Under the pieces are notes generated by a model. That model had not been told where the DNA came from and did not search any database. It worked only from the letters and a program-made list of their open reading frames with translations. A program made the translations under genes and the position numbers. From MGIIb-P sp963934015 (GTDB lineage Archaea; Thermoplasmatota; Poseidoniia; Poseidoniales; Thalassarchaeaceae), in contig CAWVWT010000018.1 of assembly GCA_963934015.1 (NCBI GenBank), forward strand, positions 1 through 40,854: a DNA stretch of 40,854 nucleotides, read 5' to 3'. Shown here piece after piece: positions 33,368-40,854 of this stretch; position 1 is the first letter of the stretch, and the number at the start of each line of letters is the position of its first letter.

Positions 33368-34624
33368 ATGGGTATCCGCATTTTAGCGGCTGTACGTGAC
33401 CTCGACCCGCCGGCAGGCGGTGCCGAAATGTCGCTGGCAACACTTCTGAAAGGAGTTGTTCGCAGTGGTCCTTTCATCGAAGGTGCCCCTAATTACACCC
33501 CACTAGAAGGTGGCAGTGAGAGTGATGGTGTGAGTGGTTGGTCGGTCAAGGTCTTCCAAAGTTCCAGACGTGGTGGAGTTACGGATCTAACACAAGGTAG
33601 TGAATTAGAGCGAGAAGTCTGCAACCTACCCGTTGAAGATTTGTGGTCCGGCTTGGCTTGGCGGCTACGCAATCGCGGAACTGGGCGAAGTCAGTACGGG
33701 TTTGAGCGGCGCCACCTTCTCAAAAGCAATCGCGTATTTGCAAAATGGTTGGCCCCGTTCCTTGCAGCTGAAATCCAATCTGCTGCTGAAAATGGTGATG
33801 TTTTGCTTGGTATTACCCAACTTCATTGGTCTGCCGGTGCGGCCACTGCCTTTACAAATGCGGGAATTCCATACCTTGCATTTGTGCGAGATGAATTACA
33901 ATTCAATCACCCCCGAATATATCGTGATTCACTAGAAGGGGCTTCGGCTGTCTGCGGAGCTGGGCAGGGCCTCCTCAAGCAAATTCAGGAGGTATTCAAC
34001 ATCCAGTATGGTGCACATGTGCCACTTCCTGTGAATTATGCTGAGCGTTTTGGAAATACCAATGATGTTTCACACAAACGACTGGAGGGGATGGCTGCAC
34101 GCGTTGAAAGAAATGACGGTGCTGTACCGCGAATTGCAATTGTCGGTGTGACTCCAGAGAAAGGATTTGGATTCTATAACAAATTGCTACCTCACTTACA
34201 ATCTTCTTGGCCGGAGGCGCAAATCGACGTGTACGGGGGTGGTTCGTACGCTAAGGAGTTGGGTGGTTTCAACAATGCAACATGGCGTGGGCATACCTCT
34301 GTTGAGGATGTGTTTTCGAATTGTGATGTGCATGTTCTCACCGTGGCGAGTACCGGTTCTTGGGGTCGCGTCATCAATGAAGCAGGCCTCTTCGGGGTTC
34401 CAACTGTGACGGTTGACATTGGAAGCCAGCCGGAAGCAGTGGGCGACGGTGGAATCGTAGTTGCCAGGGATGGAAGTCTGGATGATTGGGTGGCTGCAAT
34501 CAAGAATACGTATGAGAGGCGGGAAGAGTATGGCGCGAAGGCGAAGGGGCATACGGGTGTGGTCGATCATCGTCGGTCAATTGCCATGTTTCGTAGTACC
34601 ATCCGCGATGTTATCCAACAATGA
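33368..34624 (+). CDS. GT4-type glycosyltransferase
   Basis: The 418-residue protein has the two-Rossmann GT-B layout: an N-terminal GGAEMSLATLLKGV segment, common in GT4 enzymes, and a C-terminal donor-binding half with PEKGFGFYNKLLPHL, IDVYGGGSY, and SWGRVINEAGLFGVPTVTVDIGSQPEAV, which contains the E..L..GVP pattern of the family. It probably transfers a sugar from a nucleotide donor during glycan synthesis on the cytoplasmic face. ATG at 33368, divergent from the dehydrogenase with about 100 bases between starts; the APH-type kinase gene begins ten bases after its stop. Donor and acceptor unknown. Confidence 0.85.
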   Translation: MGIRILAAVRDLDPPAGGAEMSLATLLKGVVRSGPFIEGAPNYTPLEGGSESDGVSGWSVKVFQSSRRGGVTDLTQGSELEREVCNLPVEDLWSGLAWRLRNRGTGRSQYGFERRHLLKSNRVFAKWLAPFLAAEIQSAAENGDVLLGITQLHWSAGAATAFTNAGIPYLAFVRDELQFNHPRIYRDSLEGASAVCGAGQGLLKQIQEVFNIQYGAHVPLPVNYAERFGNTNDVSHKRLEGMAARVERNDGAVPRIAIVGVTPEKGFGFYNKLLPHLQSSWPEAQIDVYGGGSYAKELGGFNNATWRGHTSVEDVFSNCDVHVLTVASTGSWGRVINEAGLFGVPTVTVDIGSQPEAVGDGGIVVARDGSLDDWVAAIKNTYERREEYGAKAKGHTGVVDHRRSIAMFRSTIRDVIQQ

Positions 34625-34634
34625 AGGTGGTTTG

Positions 34635-35552
34635 ATGGCGTATACCGATGTTAGTGCTGAAGAGGCTGTGTGGTTACTATCAGCGGCTGGAGTGGCGCCA
34701 CTGAGTAAAATGGAACCACTTGCTGGGGGATGGGCAAATTCGAATTATCTTCTCACACTCGATGATGATTCTCAGCTTGTTTTGAAGGTCTGGGATGAAA
34801 GACCACCAAGTGAAGTGGAGCAGATTATCGAACATACATGTTGGCTTGCAGATCACGGTGTACTTACACCCGCCCCATTGCTGTTGGAAGGGGGGGTGCG
34901 GATGCTTGTGAAGGATAATCAGGCATGGATGCTGATGCCGTTTATCGAAGGTGGTTGGCTGCCTTCAGACACTGCTTCCCTCTACGAACTGGGCAAGGCA
35001 CAAGCTCAGATGCACAATGTTCCCATTCACGAAAGCATACCGACCACATTCGCGATTGGATATGTCCTCTGGGATAAAATGGTGAAAGAAGCACATGAAA
35101 ATGGGTCGATGGCGCCATTCCTTCACTTATTAGAAGAAGAAAGTCGTCGTCTCAAGCAAAGTATTCCAGATGATTTGCCCACTGGCATCATCCACGGTGA
35201 TCTGTATCCTGACAATGTAATTGGACGAGAGGGTGAGGTTCTCGCTCTGCTTGATTTTGAGGAAATATGTATCGAATCACTGGCTATGGATCTTGTGACA
35301 ACCTATGTTGGATTTGGCTGGAAAGATGGTTTGCCCGTTCCTGAATTATGGGATGCGTTGTTGGCTGGATATGAGTCGGTTCGACCGTTGACAGATGCTG
35401 AACGTTCAGCCCTTCCTGACTTGCATCGATTTGCGGTACTCGCCGTTGCAGCCTGGCGTTATTGGCAATTCGTAATTCATGTACCTGGAACGGAACATAC
35501 CAACCGATATGTGGAAATGGTTGAGCGCCTGGACAAATCGCTTCCGTTTTAA
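34635..35552 (+). CDS. APH-fold kinase, homoserine kinase II-like (ThrB2-like)
   Basis: The 305-residue protein has the aminoglycoside phosphotransferase fold: LAGGWANSNYLLTLDDDSQLVLKVW (with the ATP-binding Lys), catalytic loop IIHGDLYPDNVI, and the metal-binding LLDFEEICIESLAMDLVTTYVGF. These resemble homoserine kinase type II (ThrB2), which phosphorylates homoserine in threonine synthesis. Choline and other small-molecule kinases have the same motifs. The ATG at 34635 is preferred because the upstream extension to 34461 lies within the glycosyltransferase gene. The close spacing suggests cotranscription with it, so a sugar or amino-alcohol substrate is also possible. Confidence 0.78.
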   Translation: MAYTDVSAEEAVWLLSAAGVAPLSKMEPLAGGWANSNYLLTLDDDSQLVLKVWDERPPSEVEQIIEHTCWLADHGVLTPAPLLLEGGVRMLVKDNQAWMLMPFIEGGWLPSDTASLYELGKAQAQMHNVPIHESIPTTFAIGYVLWDKMVKEAHENGSMAPFLHLLEEESRRLKQSIPDDLPTGIIHGDLYPDNVIGREGEVLALLDFEEICIESLAMDLVTTYVGFGWKDGLPVPELWDALLAGYESVRPLTDAERSALPDLHRFAVLAVAAWRYWQFVIHVPGTEHTNRYVEMVERLDKSLPF

Positions 35553-35752
35553 TTCATTTGAAATTGAAAATGATGTTGGATATAGCAAATTTCTGGGTTC
35601 GGCGCATAGATTATTCGATTCCCGATTGGGCAATGAAACCTTCGTTTTTCGGCATTAAATTGGGTTTATTGGCGTAAAGCGGTTTTGATAGTTTGCAATA
35701 TTTACGGCACCGTTATAGGGTGTTAATCCTGCGCGGGATTGAAGTCGATAAT

Positions 35753-35872
35753 ATGGCATCAACAAAAGAGGGTAAGAAGAAAGTGTACGTGAGAGCATCA
35801 AAAGATGGTCGACCGCCGCACTATCGTTCCCCAAGAAGACCTAATGGGTCTAAATTTAAACACGAAGAGTAG
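35753..35872 (+). CDS. 39-residue basic protein
   Basis: A short frame reads MASTKEGKKKVYVRASKDGR, then PPHYRSPRRPNGSKFKHEE and a TAG. It is strongly basic (about one third Lys/Arg) with no Cys, so a nucleic-acid-binding or ribosome-associated role is possible. It has its own terminator-like hairpin 16 bases after the stop, and AT-rich sequence upstream. These features, rather than length, make it a likely real gene. No named family recognised. Confidence 0.6.
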   Translation: MASTKEGKKKVYVRASKDGRPPHYRSPRRPNGSKFKHEE

Positions 35873-35888
35873 GATTTTTCTACCTATT

Positions 35889-35925
35889 GGGGCGGAGGGG
35901 AGGGCCCCTTCGTCCCTTTTTATTT
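35889..35925 (+). terminator. 12-bp stem hairpin with T tract
   Basis: Arms 35889-35900 and 35905-35916 pair over 12 positions with two G-T wobbles around a 4-base loop, followed by ttttt-a-ttt (35917-35925). The T tract is on the plus strand only, so it ends the small basic-protein transcript rather than that of the convergent acetyltransferase gene. Confidence 0.7.
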
Positions 35926-35931
35926 CATAAA

Positions 35932-36390
35932 TTAAGGCAGTTTTCGAGCAGGGTTGCCCACATAGGTGCCTGATTCTGTAATGTCCTTGGTGACCACACT
36001 ACCTGCTCCAATCACGACATCATCGCAGATGTCCACAGGCATGATGGTGGCATTCGTACCGATGCTCACCCTGTTACCGATGGTGGTCGCTTTCCATTGA
36101 GTTTGATCACCACGCGCGGGGCCACCGATGCGGAATGGGTCATTGATGAACATCGCCCCATGACTGATGAAGCAGTCCTCACCAATAGTCACGAGTTCAC
36201 AAATGAAGGCGTGGGATTGGACTCGTGTACGTGCGCCGATCGATACCCTGCGCTGGATTTCAACAAAAGGGCCGACGAATACCTCATCGCCCAAAATGCA
36301 ACCATAGAGGTTGACCGGTTCGACCAATGTGACCCCCTCGCCGAACTCAACGTCGACGATGCCGTTCTTGTGGATTCGGGGCGAGCCCAT
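35932..36390 (-). CDS. Left-handed beta-helix acetyltransferase (WlbB/WbpD-like)
   Basis: The 152-residue protein consists mainly of hexapeptide repeats of the left-handed beta-helix type (VGPFVEIQRRVSIGARTRVQSHAFI, IGNRVSIGTNATIMP, VVIGAGSVVTKD) with the end segment YVGNPARKLP. HGAMFINDPFRIGG.ARGDQTQWKATTIG resembles WlbB/WbpD, which acetylates the 3-amino group of UDP-GlcNAc3NA. The enzyme would act after the DegT aminotransferase located about 700 bases away. ATG at 36390, divergent from the CYTH gene with 78 bases between starts. Other sugar O- or N-acetyltransferases are possible. Confidence 0.85.
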   Translation of the reverse strand: MGSPRIHKNGIVDVEFGEGVTLVEPVNLYGCILGDEVFVGPFVEIQRRVSIGARTRVQSHAFICELVTIGEDCFISHGAMFINDPFRIGGPARGDQTQWKATTIGNRVSIGTNATIMPVDICDDVVIGAGSVVTKDITESGTYVGNPARKLP

Positions 36391-36468
36391 GGTGAAGCCG
36401 GGGTGAATCTCTCGCTTGAATGGGTCGGTTGCATTATGCTCAAAGCCTGTCGATGGAAAGCGACAGTC

Positions 36469-37080
36469 ATGTCAGGAGCGGGTGTGGAGATAGAGTATAG
36501 ATTCTTCATTCCCGACTTTGCTGTACTGCCCCCTTTGGGAAGGGGTGTGAAAATCATTCAATGCTACCTCCCTAAATGGAAAATTGAAATTGAAAATGGG
36601 AACCTTTGCTTCGATGGGCGTGTCCTGGTTCGAAATTTGACAATGGATGTTAATCGTCAACTCTCAGCACTCATCGATACTGCCAATATTACACCAAGAA
36701 TTCGACTGATGGGGGATACGGCCTTTGTGACGGTGAAAGGACCTGTGGTCGATTATGCTCGGGCGGAATGGGAATTCGAAGTCATGGTTGAAGATGTCCA
36801 TGACCTCGTGACCTCGTTTCGATTTCCACATGTTATGAAAACTCGATTTGAGGTGCCCGAAGATGGGGGTTTAGTTTGGGAAATTGATTTCTTTGAGGGT
36901 GATAATCATGGATTGGTGATGGCTGAACTCGAGGTCCCATCGGCCAGCCATGCGTTTGTTCGCCCAGAGTGGTTGGGTCAAGAGGTGACTGAGGATGATC
37001 GATTTGGAAACGGTTCACTGGCGCGCGATGCATGGTGCGATTGGAGTGAAGATGTTCAACATCTCATGGTATCCAACTGA
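36469..37080 (+). CDS. CYTH-domain protein (triphosphatase / adenylate cyclase family)
   Basis: CYTH proteins bind triphosphates in a beta-tunnel and include inorganic triphosphatases and class IV adenylate cyclases. Features: GVEIEYRFFIP at the start, IIQCYL, RIRLMGD, VTVKGP, AEWEFEV, KTRFEVPEDGGLVWEIDFFEGDNHGLVMAELEVPS and PEWLGQEVTEDDRFGNGSLA, the usual order. The N-terminal ExExK signature is ExExR here (E7, E9, R11). An insertion of about 40 residues lies between QCYL and RIR. The ATG at 36469 is chosen because the upstream extension to 36097 overlaps the acetyltransferase gene and lacks homology; 203 residues. Overlaps the stop of the convergent aminotransferase gene by 17 bases. Confidence 0.82.
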   Translation: MSGAGVEIEYRFFIPDFAVLPPLGRGVKIIQCYLPKWKIEIENGNLCFDGRVLVRNLTMDVNRQLSALIDTANITPRIRLMGDTAFVTVKGPVVDYARAEWEFEVMVEDVHDLVTSFRFPHVMKTRFEVPEDGGLVWEIDFFEGDNHGLVMAELEVPSASHAFVRPEWLGQEVTEDDRFGNGSLARDAWCDWSEDVQHLMVSN

Positions 37081-38161
37081 GTACTGCTTCGATGACGCGC
37101 TGAACCTCATCGTCGGTTAACAAGGGCATGACTGGGATACTGACGATATCGTCGCAAACCGCCTCGGTCAATTCCAAGGAACCTCTCGTACCTTGTGGGT
37201 GTTCTGCATAGACGGGTTGAAGATGGCAGGGGATTGGGTAGTGAATTCCTGTTGAGATATTCATTGAATCCATGTGAGAACAAAAAGAATCTCGGTTGGC
37301 TACACGAACGACATACTGGTGCCAAGCGTGTACTGCACCATCTCGGACTTTAGGAATCTTGACATTGTCCATATTTGCGAATGCTGTTGAGTATTTTGTG
37401 GCAATCTCGTTGCGCCGTGCAACCCACCCATCGAGATGTTTGAGCTGGATTCGGCCAATACCGCACTGGATCTCTGAGAGGCGGAAATTTGTGCCCAAAA
37501 CGTCGTTTCGATACTTGTCTAAGCGCCCGTGGTCGATGAAGGTCGAGACGCGTTGAACTAAGTCCTCACTGTTGGCGATAATCGCTCCACCATCTCCACC
37601 AACCGCCATATTCTTGCTGGGGAAGAATGAGAATGTTGCAATGTCTCCAAACGAGCCGACACTTTGGCCTTTCAGTGATGCACCATGCGCTTGGGCTGAA
37701 TCTTCGATAACTGGGATACCATGTTCCTTGGCGAGTGTGAAAATGGCTGTATCAATCGGTTGGCCATACAGGTGAACCACGATGATTGCCTTGGTACGGG
37801 GTGTAATTGCGGCTTCAACGGCGGCTCTATCTAGTGTATAGTAATCTTCTTCGATTTCAACGAATACTGGATTTGCGCCCACCATCGTAATGCAGGTCGC
37901 GCTCGCGATGTAGGTGTGACTGGGCACAATGACTTCGTCGCCATACCCTACATCGAGTGCGTGTAGAGCTGCGATAAGGGCGACTGAGCCGTTGCTACAG
38001 GGTGTCCCCCCCAACGCCCCACAGTACTCTGCCCATTCAGCACCAAACGCCTTTGATTCTGGGCCTTTGATCCATTGGCCAGATGCGAGAATTCTATGCG
38101 CGGTATCGAGCATTTCATCATCGATGAACATGCGACCCATTGGAACTCGTTCAGTGGTCAT
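37064..38161 (-). CDS. DegT/DnrJ/EryC1-family PLP aminotransferase (WlbC/WbpE-like candidate)
   Basis: PLP-dependent aminotransferase acting on a nucleotide keto-sugar. The 365-residue protein has SNGSVALIAALHAL (cofactor phosphate binding), VIVPSHTYIASATCI, EDSAQAHG (with the PLP-pyridine Asp154) and the Schiff-base segment SFFPSKNMAVGGDGG (Lys183). FRLSEIQCGIGRIQLKHLDGW and a C-terminal HYPIP segment are also typical. Length is normal. In a WlbA/WlbB/WlbC-type pathway it would put an amino group at C3. The distance and opposite or different orientations of the partner genes make the pathway assignment less certain than the family assignment. Confidence 0.9.
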   Translation of the reverse strand: MTTERVPMGRMFIDDEMLDTAHRILASGQWIKGPESKAFGAEWAEYCGALGGTPCSNGSVALIAALHALDVGYGDEVIVPSHTYIASATCITMVGANPVFVEIEEDYYTLDRAAVEAAITPRTKAIIVVHLYGQPIDTAIFTLAKEHGIPVIEDSAQAHGASLKGQSVGSFGDIATFSFFPSKNMAVGGDGGAIIANSEDLVQRVSTFIDHGRLDKYRNDVLGTNFRLSEIQCGIGRIQLKHLDGWVARRNEIATKYSTAFANMDNVKIPKVRDGAVHAWHQYVVRVANRDSFCSHMDSMNISTGIHYPIPCHLQPVYAEHPQGTRGSLELTEAVCDDIVSIPVMPLLTDDEVQRVIEAVLSWIP

Positions 38162-38268
38162 CTAATGGGACCGGGGACGGAACCCCTACTTGAGAAAGGC
38201 GGCTTCAAAATCGGCCGGATTGACCCCGTCGCTTTGATAAGAAAGTGGTTGGTCGCTGGATTGCTATT

Positions 38269-38355
38269 GCAGAGGTTGCCAAGCTTGGTCAACGGCGCTG
38301 GGATGAGGTCCCAGTCCTCAGTGGTTCGCAGGTTCAAATCCTGCCCTCTGCACCA
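38269..38355 (+). tRNA. tRNA-Leu(GAG)
   Basis: Acceptor stem gcagagg/cctctgc, D arm gcc...ggc with aagcttggtcaa, anticodon stem ctggg/cccag with loop atgaggt, giving anticodon GAG (reads CUC/CUU). A 13-base variable arm marks a class II tRNA, followed by T stem gcagg/cctgc with loop ttcaaat. Discriminator A, and CCA is encoded (38353-38355). No intron. A TATA-like tttgataa lies at 38233-38240, about 32 bases upstream, and T-rich sequence (gtttttcag) follows near 38380. Confidence 0.95.
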
Positions 38356-38466
38356 TACGTTTTCCGTTTACCGGATTGTTTTTCAGATAATGTTTCCATT
38401 ATTCGGTGTTTATTGTCCTGTTTGCCGCGCGCGAATGGTTATGTGGCCTGTTCGTTCGGACTCTGT

Positions 38467-39276
38467 ATGATGGGTGAAGAATGGGGCCACCGAAAGCGTG
38501 CCCGTGCCATCGTTCGGGGGATTTCTCCAAACTTTGATCGGGCTATTTCTTCCTACTTTGGTACCCATACACCTGACCCAATAGCCGCTCGTGAGGCGCA
38601 TGCTGATTATACCGCAGCTCTACAGGAACAAGGGGTGGAAATTGTGAGTCTTCCTGAATTGGATGAATATCCAGATTGTACGTTCGTTGAAGATGCGGCG
38701 ATCGTGGTCGGGGAGTTGGCCGTAATTCCAGTCATGGGGCATCCAACGCGCGAGGGGGAGCAAGGGGCAATTCGAGAAGTGCTTGGCAAGAATCTTGAAC
38801 TTATCCAAATGCCAGACGGTGCTACAATGGATGGTGGTGATGTTGTCTTTTTCGATAATTGCTTTTTATTGGGTAAATCAACTAGGACAAATGCGGCTGG
38901 AATTGAATTTTTCGAACGTGTTGTGACGGGCCTTGGGTATGGAACTATGACCCTTGATGTTCCAGATTCTACCTTGCATTTGACGACTGTTTGTTCGTCC
39001 CCTAAACCAGGGATGCTGGTGGCTGCTAAGGGTCACCTAACCCCTGAACAACTTGCACCTCTCGTGAACGCTGGGGTTGAAATTTTGTGGGTACCAAACG
39101 AAGAAACCTATGCTGCGAACCTCATTGGATTCGAAAATGGGGTTGTGATAATTTCGGCGGATTATCCCGTCACGAAACAAGTTATGGAAGATGCTGGATT
39201 TACAACTCGAAGTGTCGATATGGCGCATATTCGGGCCGCCGATGGTAGCTTGACTTGCTGCTCTATATTCTACTGA
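38467..39276 (+). CDS. Dimethylarginine dimethylaminohydrolase-like (DDAH) amidinotransferase-fold enzyme
   Basis: DDAH hydrolyses methylated arginines to citrulline and methylamines. The 269-residue protein has FVEDAAIV (residues 73-80), MDGGDV (121-126), catalytic His171 in LHLTTVCSS, and Cys264 or Cys265 in DGSLTCCS near the C-terminus, as in the family. The ATG at 38467 is preferred (a second lies directly after); the frame open to 38245 runs through the tRNA. The substrate may be another guanidino compound, since ornithine- and arginine-deiminase-like relatives share these residues. The gene follows tRNA-Leu. Confidence 0.86.
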   Translation: MMGEEWGHRKRARAIVRGISPNFDRAISSYFGTHTPDPIAAREAHADYTAALQEQGVEIVSLPELDEYPDCTFVEDAAIVVGELAVIPVMGHPTREGEQGAIREVLGKNLELIQMPDGATMDGGDVVFFDNCFLLGKSTRTNAAGIEFFERVVTGLGYGTMTLDVPDSTLHLTTVCSSPKPGMLVAAKGHLTPEQLAPLVNAGVEILWVPNEETYAANLIGFENGVVIISADYPVTKQVMEDAGFTTRSVDMAHIRAADGSLTCCSIFY

Positions 39277-39295
39277 TAGGTCGCTTTGCGACCTA
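39277..39295 (+). terminator. 8-bp hairpin directly after the DDAH-like gene
   Basis: taggtcgc-ttt-gcgaccta forms a perfect 8-bp stem starting one base after the TGA, whose next codon is TAG. There is no T tract, so it may be a 3'-end stability element rather than a terminator. Its loop is TTT, unlike the GTA-loop hairpins elsewhere. Confidence 0.45.
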
Positions 39296-39355
39296 CGCAC
39301 ACACGTGGCGCGCGAGAGCGGTGGTTTCAACAATGCATGAGTGGTCCCGAGGTTG

Positions 39356-40854
39356 ATGCGTCGCAGCCCCCTGTCACTCCTGTTGGTCGTTCTCCTCTTG
39401 GGGGCAAGTGTGCAAGGTTGTTTTGGAGAAGATGATGTTGGTTTGGCTTCTGCCAAAGATTTGGATATATCGCCCGAACCTTTGACTGGTGGCATTTTCC
39501 AAAGTGTACATTTCCATGCAGACAAAGCGATGACTGTGCTTATTCCATATCTGGTACTTCAACCTGAAACCGGATATGTTCAAAATGGAACTATACTCGA
39601 ATTAGGTGCTGATCAAGAAGATGAGTTGACGATTTTAATCCCCCCCCGTGCCGATACTTTTGCTGTACTGATTGGTGAACCGGGTCGAGATTTCTTTCCA
39701 ATTCGAGAGGGGAATGTTTCGTGGGCGACTTGGGAAGCCCAGGGAATGATCGCAACCCGGGGTGTCGAAGTTGTGGATGCAGAACAAGACGGTGGTTTAC
39801 TCCAACTTTCCAACAGCACCGAATCGGGTGGGGCTGTCTCTATTCGTTTTGCTGAAATTGTACGCCCAATGGCCGCCAATGTGCCTCTGGACGAAGGAGG
39901 TGTGCACAGTACAGGGTTGGTTGCTGGAAAACGAACCTACGATACACTTTCTTACATCACTGATGACAGTTTTTCGCCACTAGATGTTGACTTGGCGGTT
40001 GGATATTTGGATCGCTGGGCAGGGCAAGGAAATCCTGCATACGAAGATGCAGCCAATTGGGTCAAAGCAGAATTGGAGAGTTTTGGATATGATGATGTCC
40101 GCCATCACAGATTCCAGTATACTGAAAGCAACCCTGAGGCCTACAATATCTGTGCTTACAAGCCGGGTTATGAGTTCCCAGACGAGTGGATGGTAATCGG
40201 TTCCCACTTTGATATCGCGCCGATGGTGGTCATCAATGATCCCTCATCAGGGACACCCCGTGGATATGGAACTCGGGTTGGTGCCTACGACAACACCGTG
40301 GGAACGTCTGTCAATCTGAATATGGCGCAAGCCTTGTTCGATATTCCGACTCGGCGAGGGATTGTGTTCTGCTTCTGGAGTAGTGAGGAAGGTGGCAAGC
40401 GCGGTAGTATCGCTTGGGTTCATGACTTGCCGGATGATATCACGATTTCCAATTACATCAATATCGACATGGGTGGGGTGAATTGGCCAGGCAACGGTAC
40501 ACCTTCCGATCGAACCGATAACAACGGAGGTGGGTCGTACCCTGCCAGTTCAGAAAATTGGCCGTTCCGAGTCTATATTGGCCCAGATACCGATGAGAAT
40601 ACCATCAACCAGCCCGAGATGGTCTATCTTGCAGAATGGTTGGCCGGTGATGCGTTGGGTGTCGAAGAACAGTTGGCTGTGCTCAATGGTGAGTTGAAAG
40701 CTGACTGGGCTGCGAAAGGTGAGCCTGGTGTGATTGTCAACGAAGCGACGACTGCTCGAAGTGATCATGCTTCATTCCAAGAAATCGGAACGGTGACTGT
40801 CGGTTTTGGTGGGCTGGTTGATGGTTACGATTGCTACCATCAGACGTGTGATAC
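39356..40854 (+). CDS. Secreted M28-family zinc aminopeptidase, probable lipoprotein (3' end outside window)
   Basis: The frame from ATG 39356 is open to the window end: 499 complete codons. The N-terminus (RRSPLSLLLVVLLLGASVQGC) is a signal peptide ending in a lipobox-like VQGC, with Cys22 as lipid anchor candidate. Residues 25-215 are a beta-rich region of unknown function. The M28 peptidase domain has GSHFD (H284 and D286), GAYDNTVG (D312), SSEEGGKRGS (E344 as base, E345 as ligand), NIDMGG (D371) and the YHQTCDT segment (H495), the expected zinc ligands and general base. It resembles Streptomyces/Aeromonas-type aminopeptidases and would degrade extracellular peptides. Confidence 0.9.
   Translation, partial: MRRSPLSLLLVVLLLGASVQGCFGEDDVGLASAKDLDISPEPLTGGIFQSVHFHADKAMTVLIPYLVLQPETGYVQNGTILELGADQEDELTILIPPRADTFAVLIGEPGRDFFPIREGNVSWATWEAQGMIATRGVEVVDAEQDGGLLQLSNSTESGGAVSIRFAEIVRPMAANVPLDEGGVHSTGLVAGKRTYDTLSYITDDSFSPLDVDLAVGYLDRWAGQGNPAYEDAANWVKAELESFGYDDVRHHRFQYTESNPEAYNICAYKPGYEFPDEWMVIGSHFDIAPMVVINDPSSGTPRGYGTRVGAYDNTVGTSVNLNMAQALFDIPTRRGIVFCFWSSEEGGKRGSIAWVHDLPDDITISNYINIDMGGVNWPGNGTPSDRTDNNGGGSYPASSENWPFRVYIGPDTDENTINQPEMVYLAEWLAGDALGVEEQLAVLNGELKADWAAKGEPGVIVNEATTARSDHASFQEIGTVTVGFGGLVDGYDCYHQTCD

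Noticed and set aside
35553..35752. Possible tRNA-like sequence around ttcgattcccg
   Set aside because: No T stem, acceptor stem or anticodon arm can be formed on either strand.
36097..36468. N-terminal extension of the CYTH gene by 124 codons
   Set aside because: Lies antisense to the acetyltransferase gene and lacks homology; CYTH homology begins right at the ATG at 36469.

Overview
The window reads as a chromosomal segment of a euryarchaeon, most likely a marine group II archaeon (Candidatus Poseidoniales) or a close relative. This rests on an archaellum (arl/fla) gene set, a group II chaperonin (thermosome) subunit, a PINA-type KH-domain ATPase, bacterial-type PurH and PurN, and very large acidic surface proteins carrying RCC1, thrombospondin-type-3-like and CARDB/NEW3-like domains. 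Assignment to a lineage is inference from gene content; there is no rRNA here. I see no insertion sequence, phage gene or CRISPR array.

Region 1 (1-23314, all minus strand) is one long co-directional block. Read in the direction of transcription it begins with a ribbon-helix-helix regulator with a 14-bp palindrome just upstream. Next come a membrane-anchored DUF2135/YfaP-like protein, a small TerB-like helical protein, a 1050-residue coiled-coil protein with two more DUF2135-like domains, a 1567-residue CARDB/NEW3 membrane protein and a coiled-coil/Ig-like protein. Then follows the archaellum set: archaellin arlB, an arlCDE-position gene, arlF, arlG, arlH, arlI and arlJ. It ends with an MscS-type channel and a surface protein of more than 1363 residues with a seven-bladed RCC1 propeller, running off the window. 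The five genes between the regulator and arlB are the best candidate for an undescribed archaellum-linked envelope or sensing module.

Region 2 (23315-32291) is mostly housekeeping: a 404-bp AT-rich intergenic region, purN, a divergent pair encoding a DUF454 membrane protein and a double-ACT protein, a DEAD-box RNA helicase, a small membrane protein, purH, a divergent thermosome subunit, a PINA-like ATPase that lacks the PIN domain, and a small membrane protein.

Region 3 (32236-38161) looks like sugar and glycan metabolism: a Gfo/Idh/MocA dehydrogenase, a glycosyltransferase, an APH-fold kinase, a 39-residue basic protein with its own terminator, a WlbB/WbpD-like acetyltransferase, a CYTH protein and a DegT-family aminotransferase. 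The dehydrogenase, acetyltransferase and aminotransferase together match the families that make UDP-2,3-diacetamido-2,3-dideoxy uronic acids, which some archaea use in N-glycans. The mature archaellin here has no N-glycosylation sequon, so the acceptors are more likely other surface proteins.

Region 4 (38269-40854) holds tRNA-Leu(GAG), a DDAH-like hydrolase and the start of a secreted M28 metallopeptidase.

A recurring non-coding signal is a hairpin whose sense-strand loop is GTA closed by a C-G pair. It occurs in at least five minus-strand gene junctions, including just after the archaellin gene and across a start codon.
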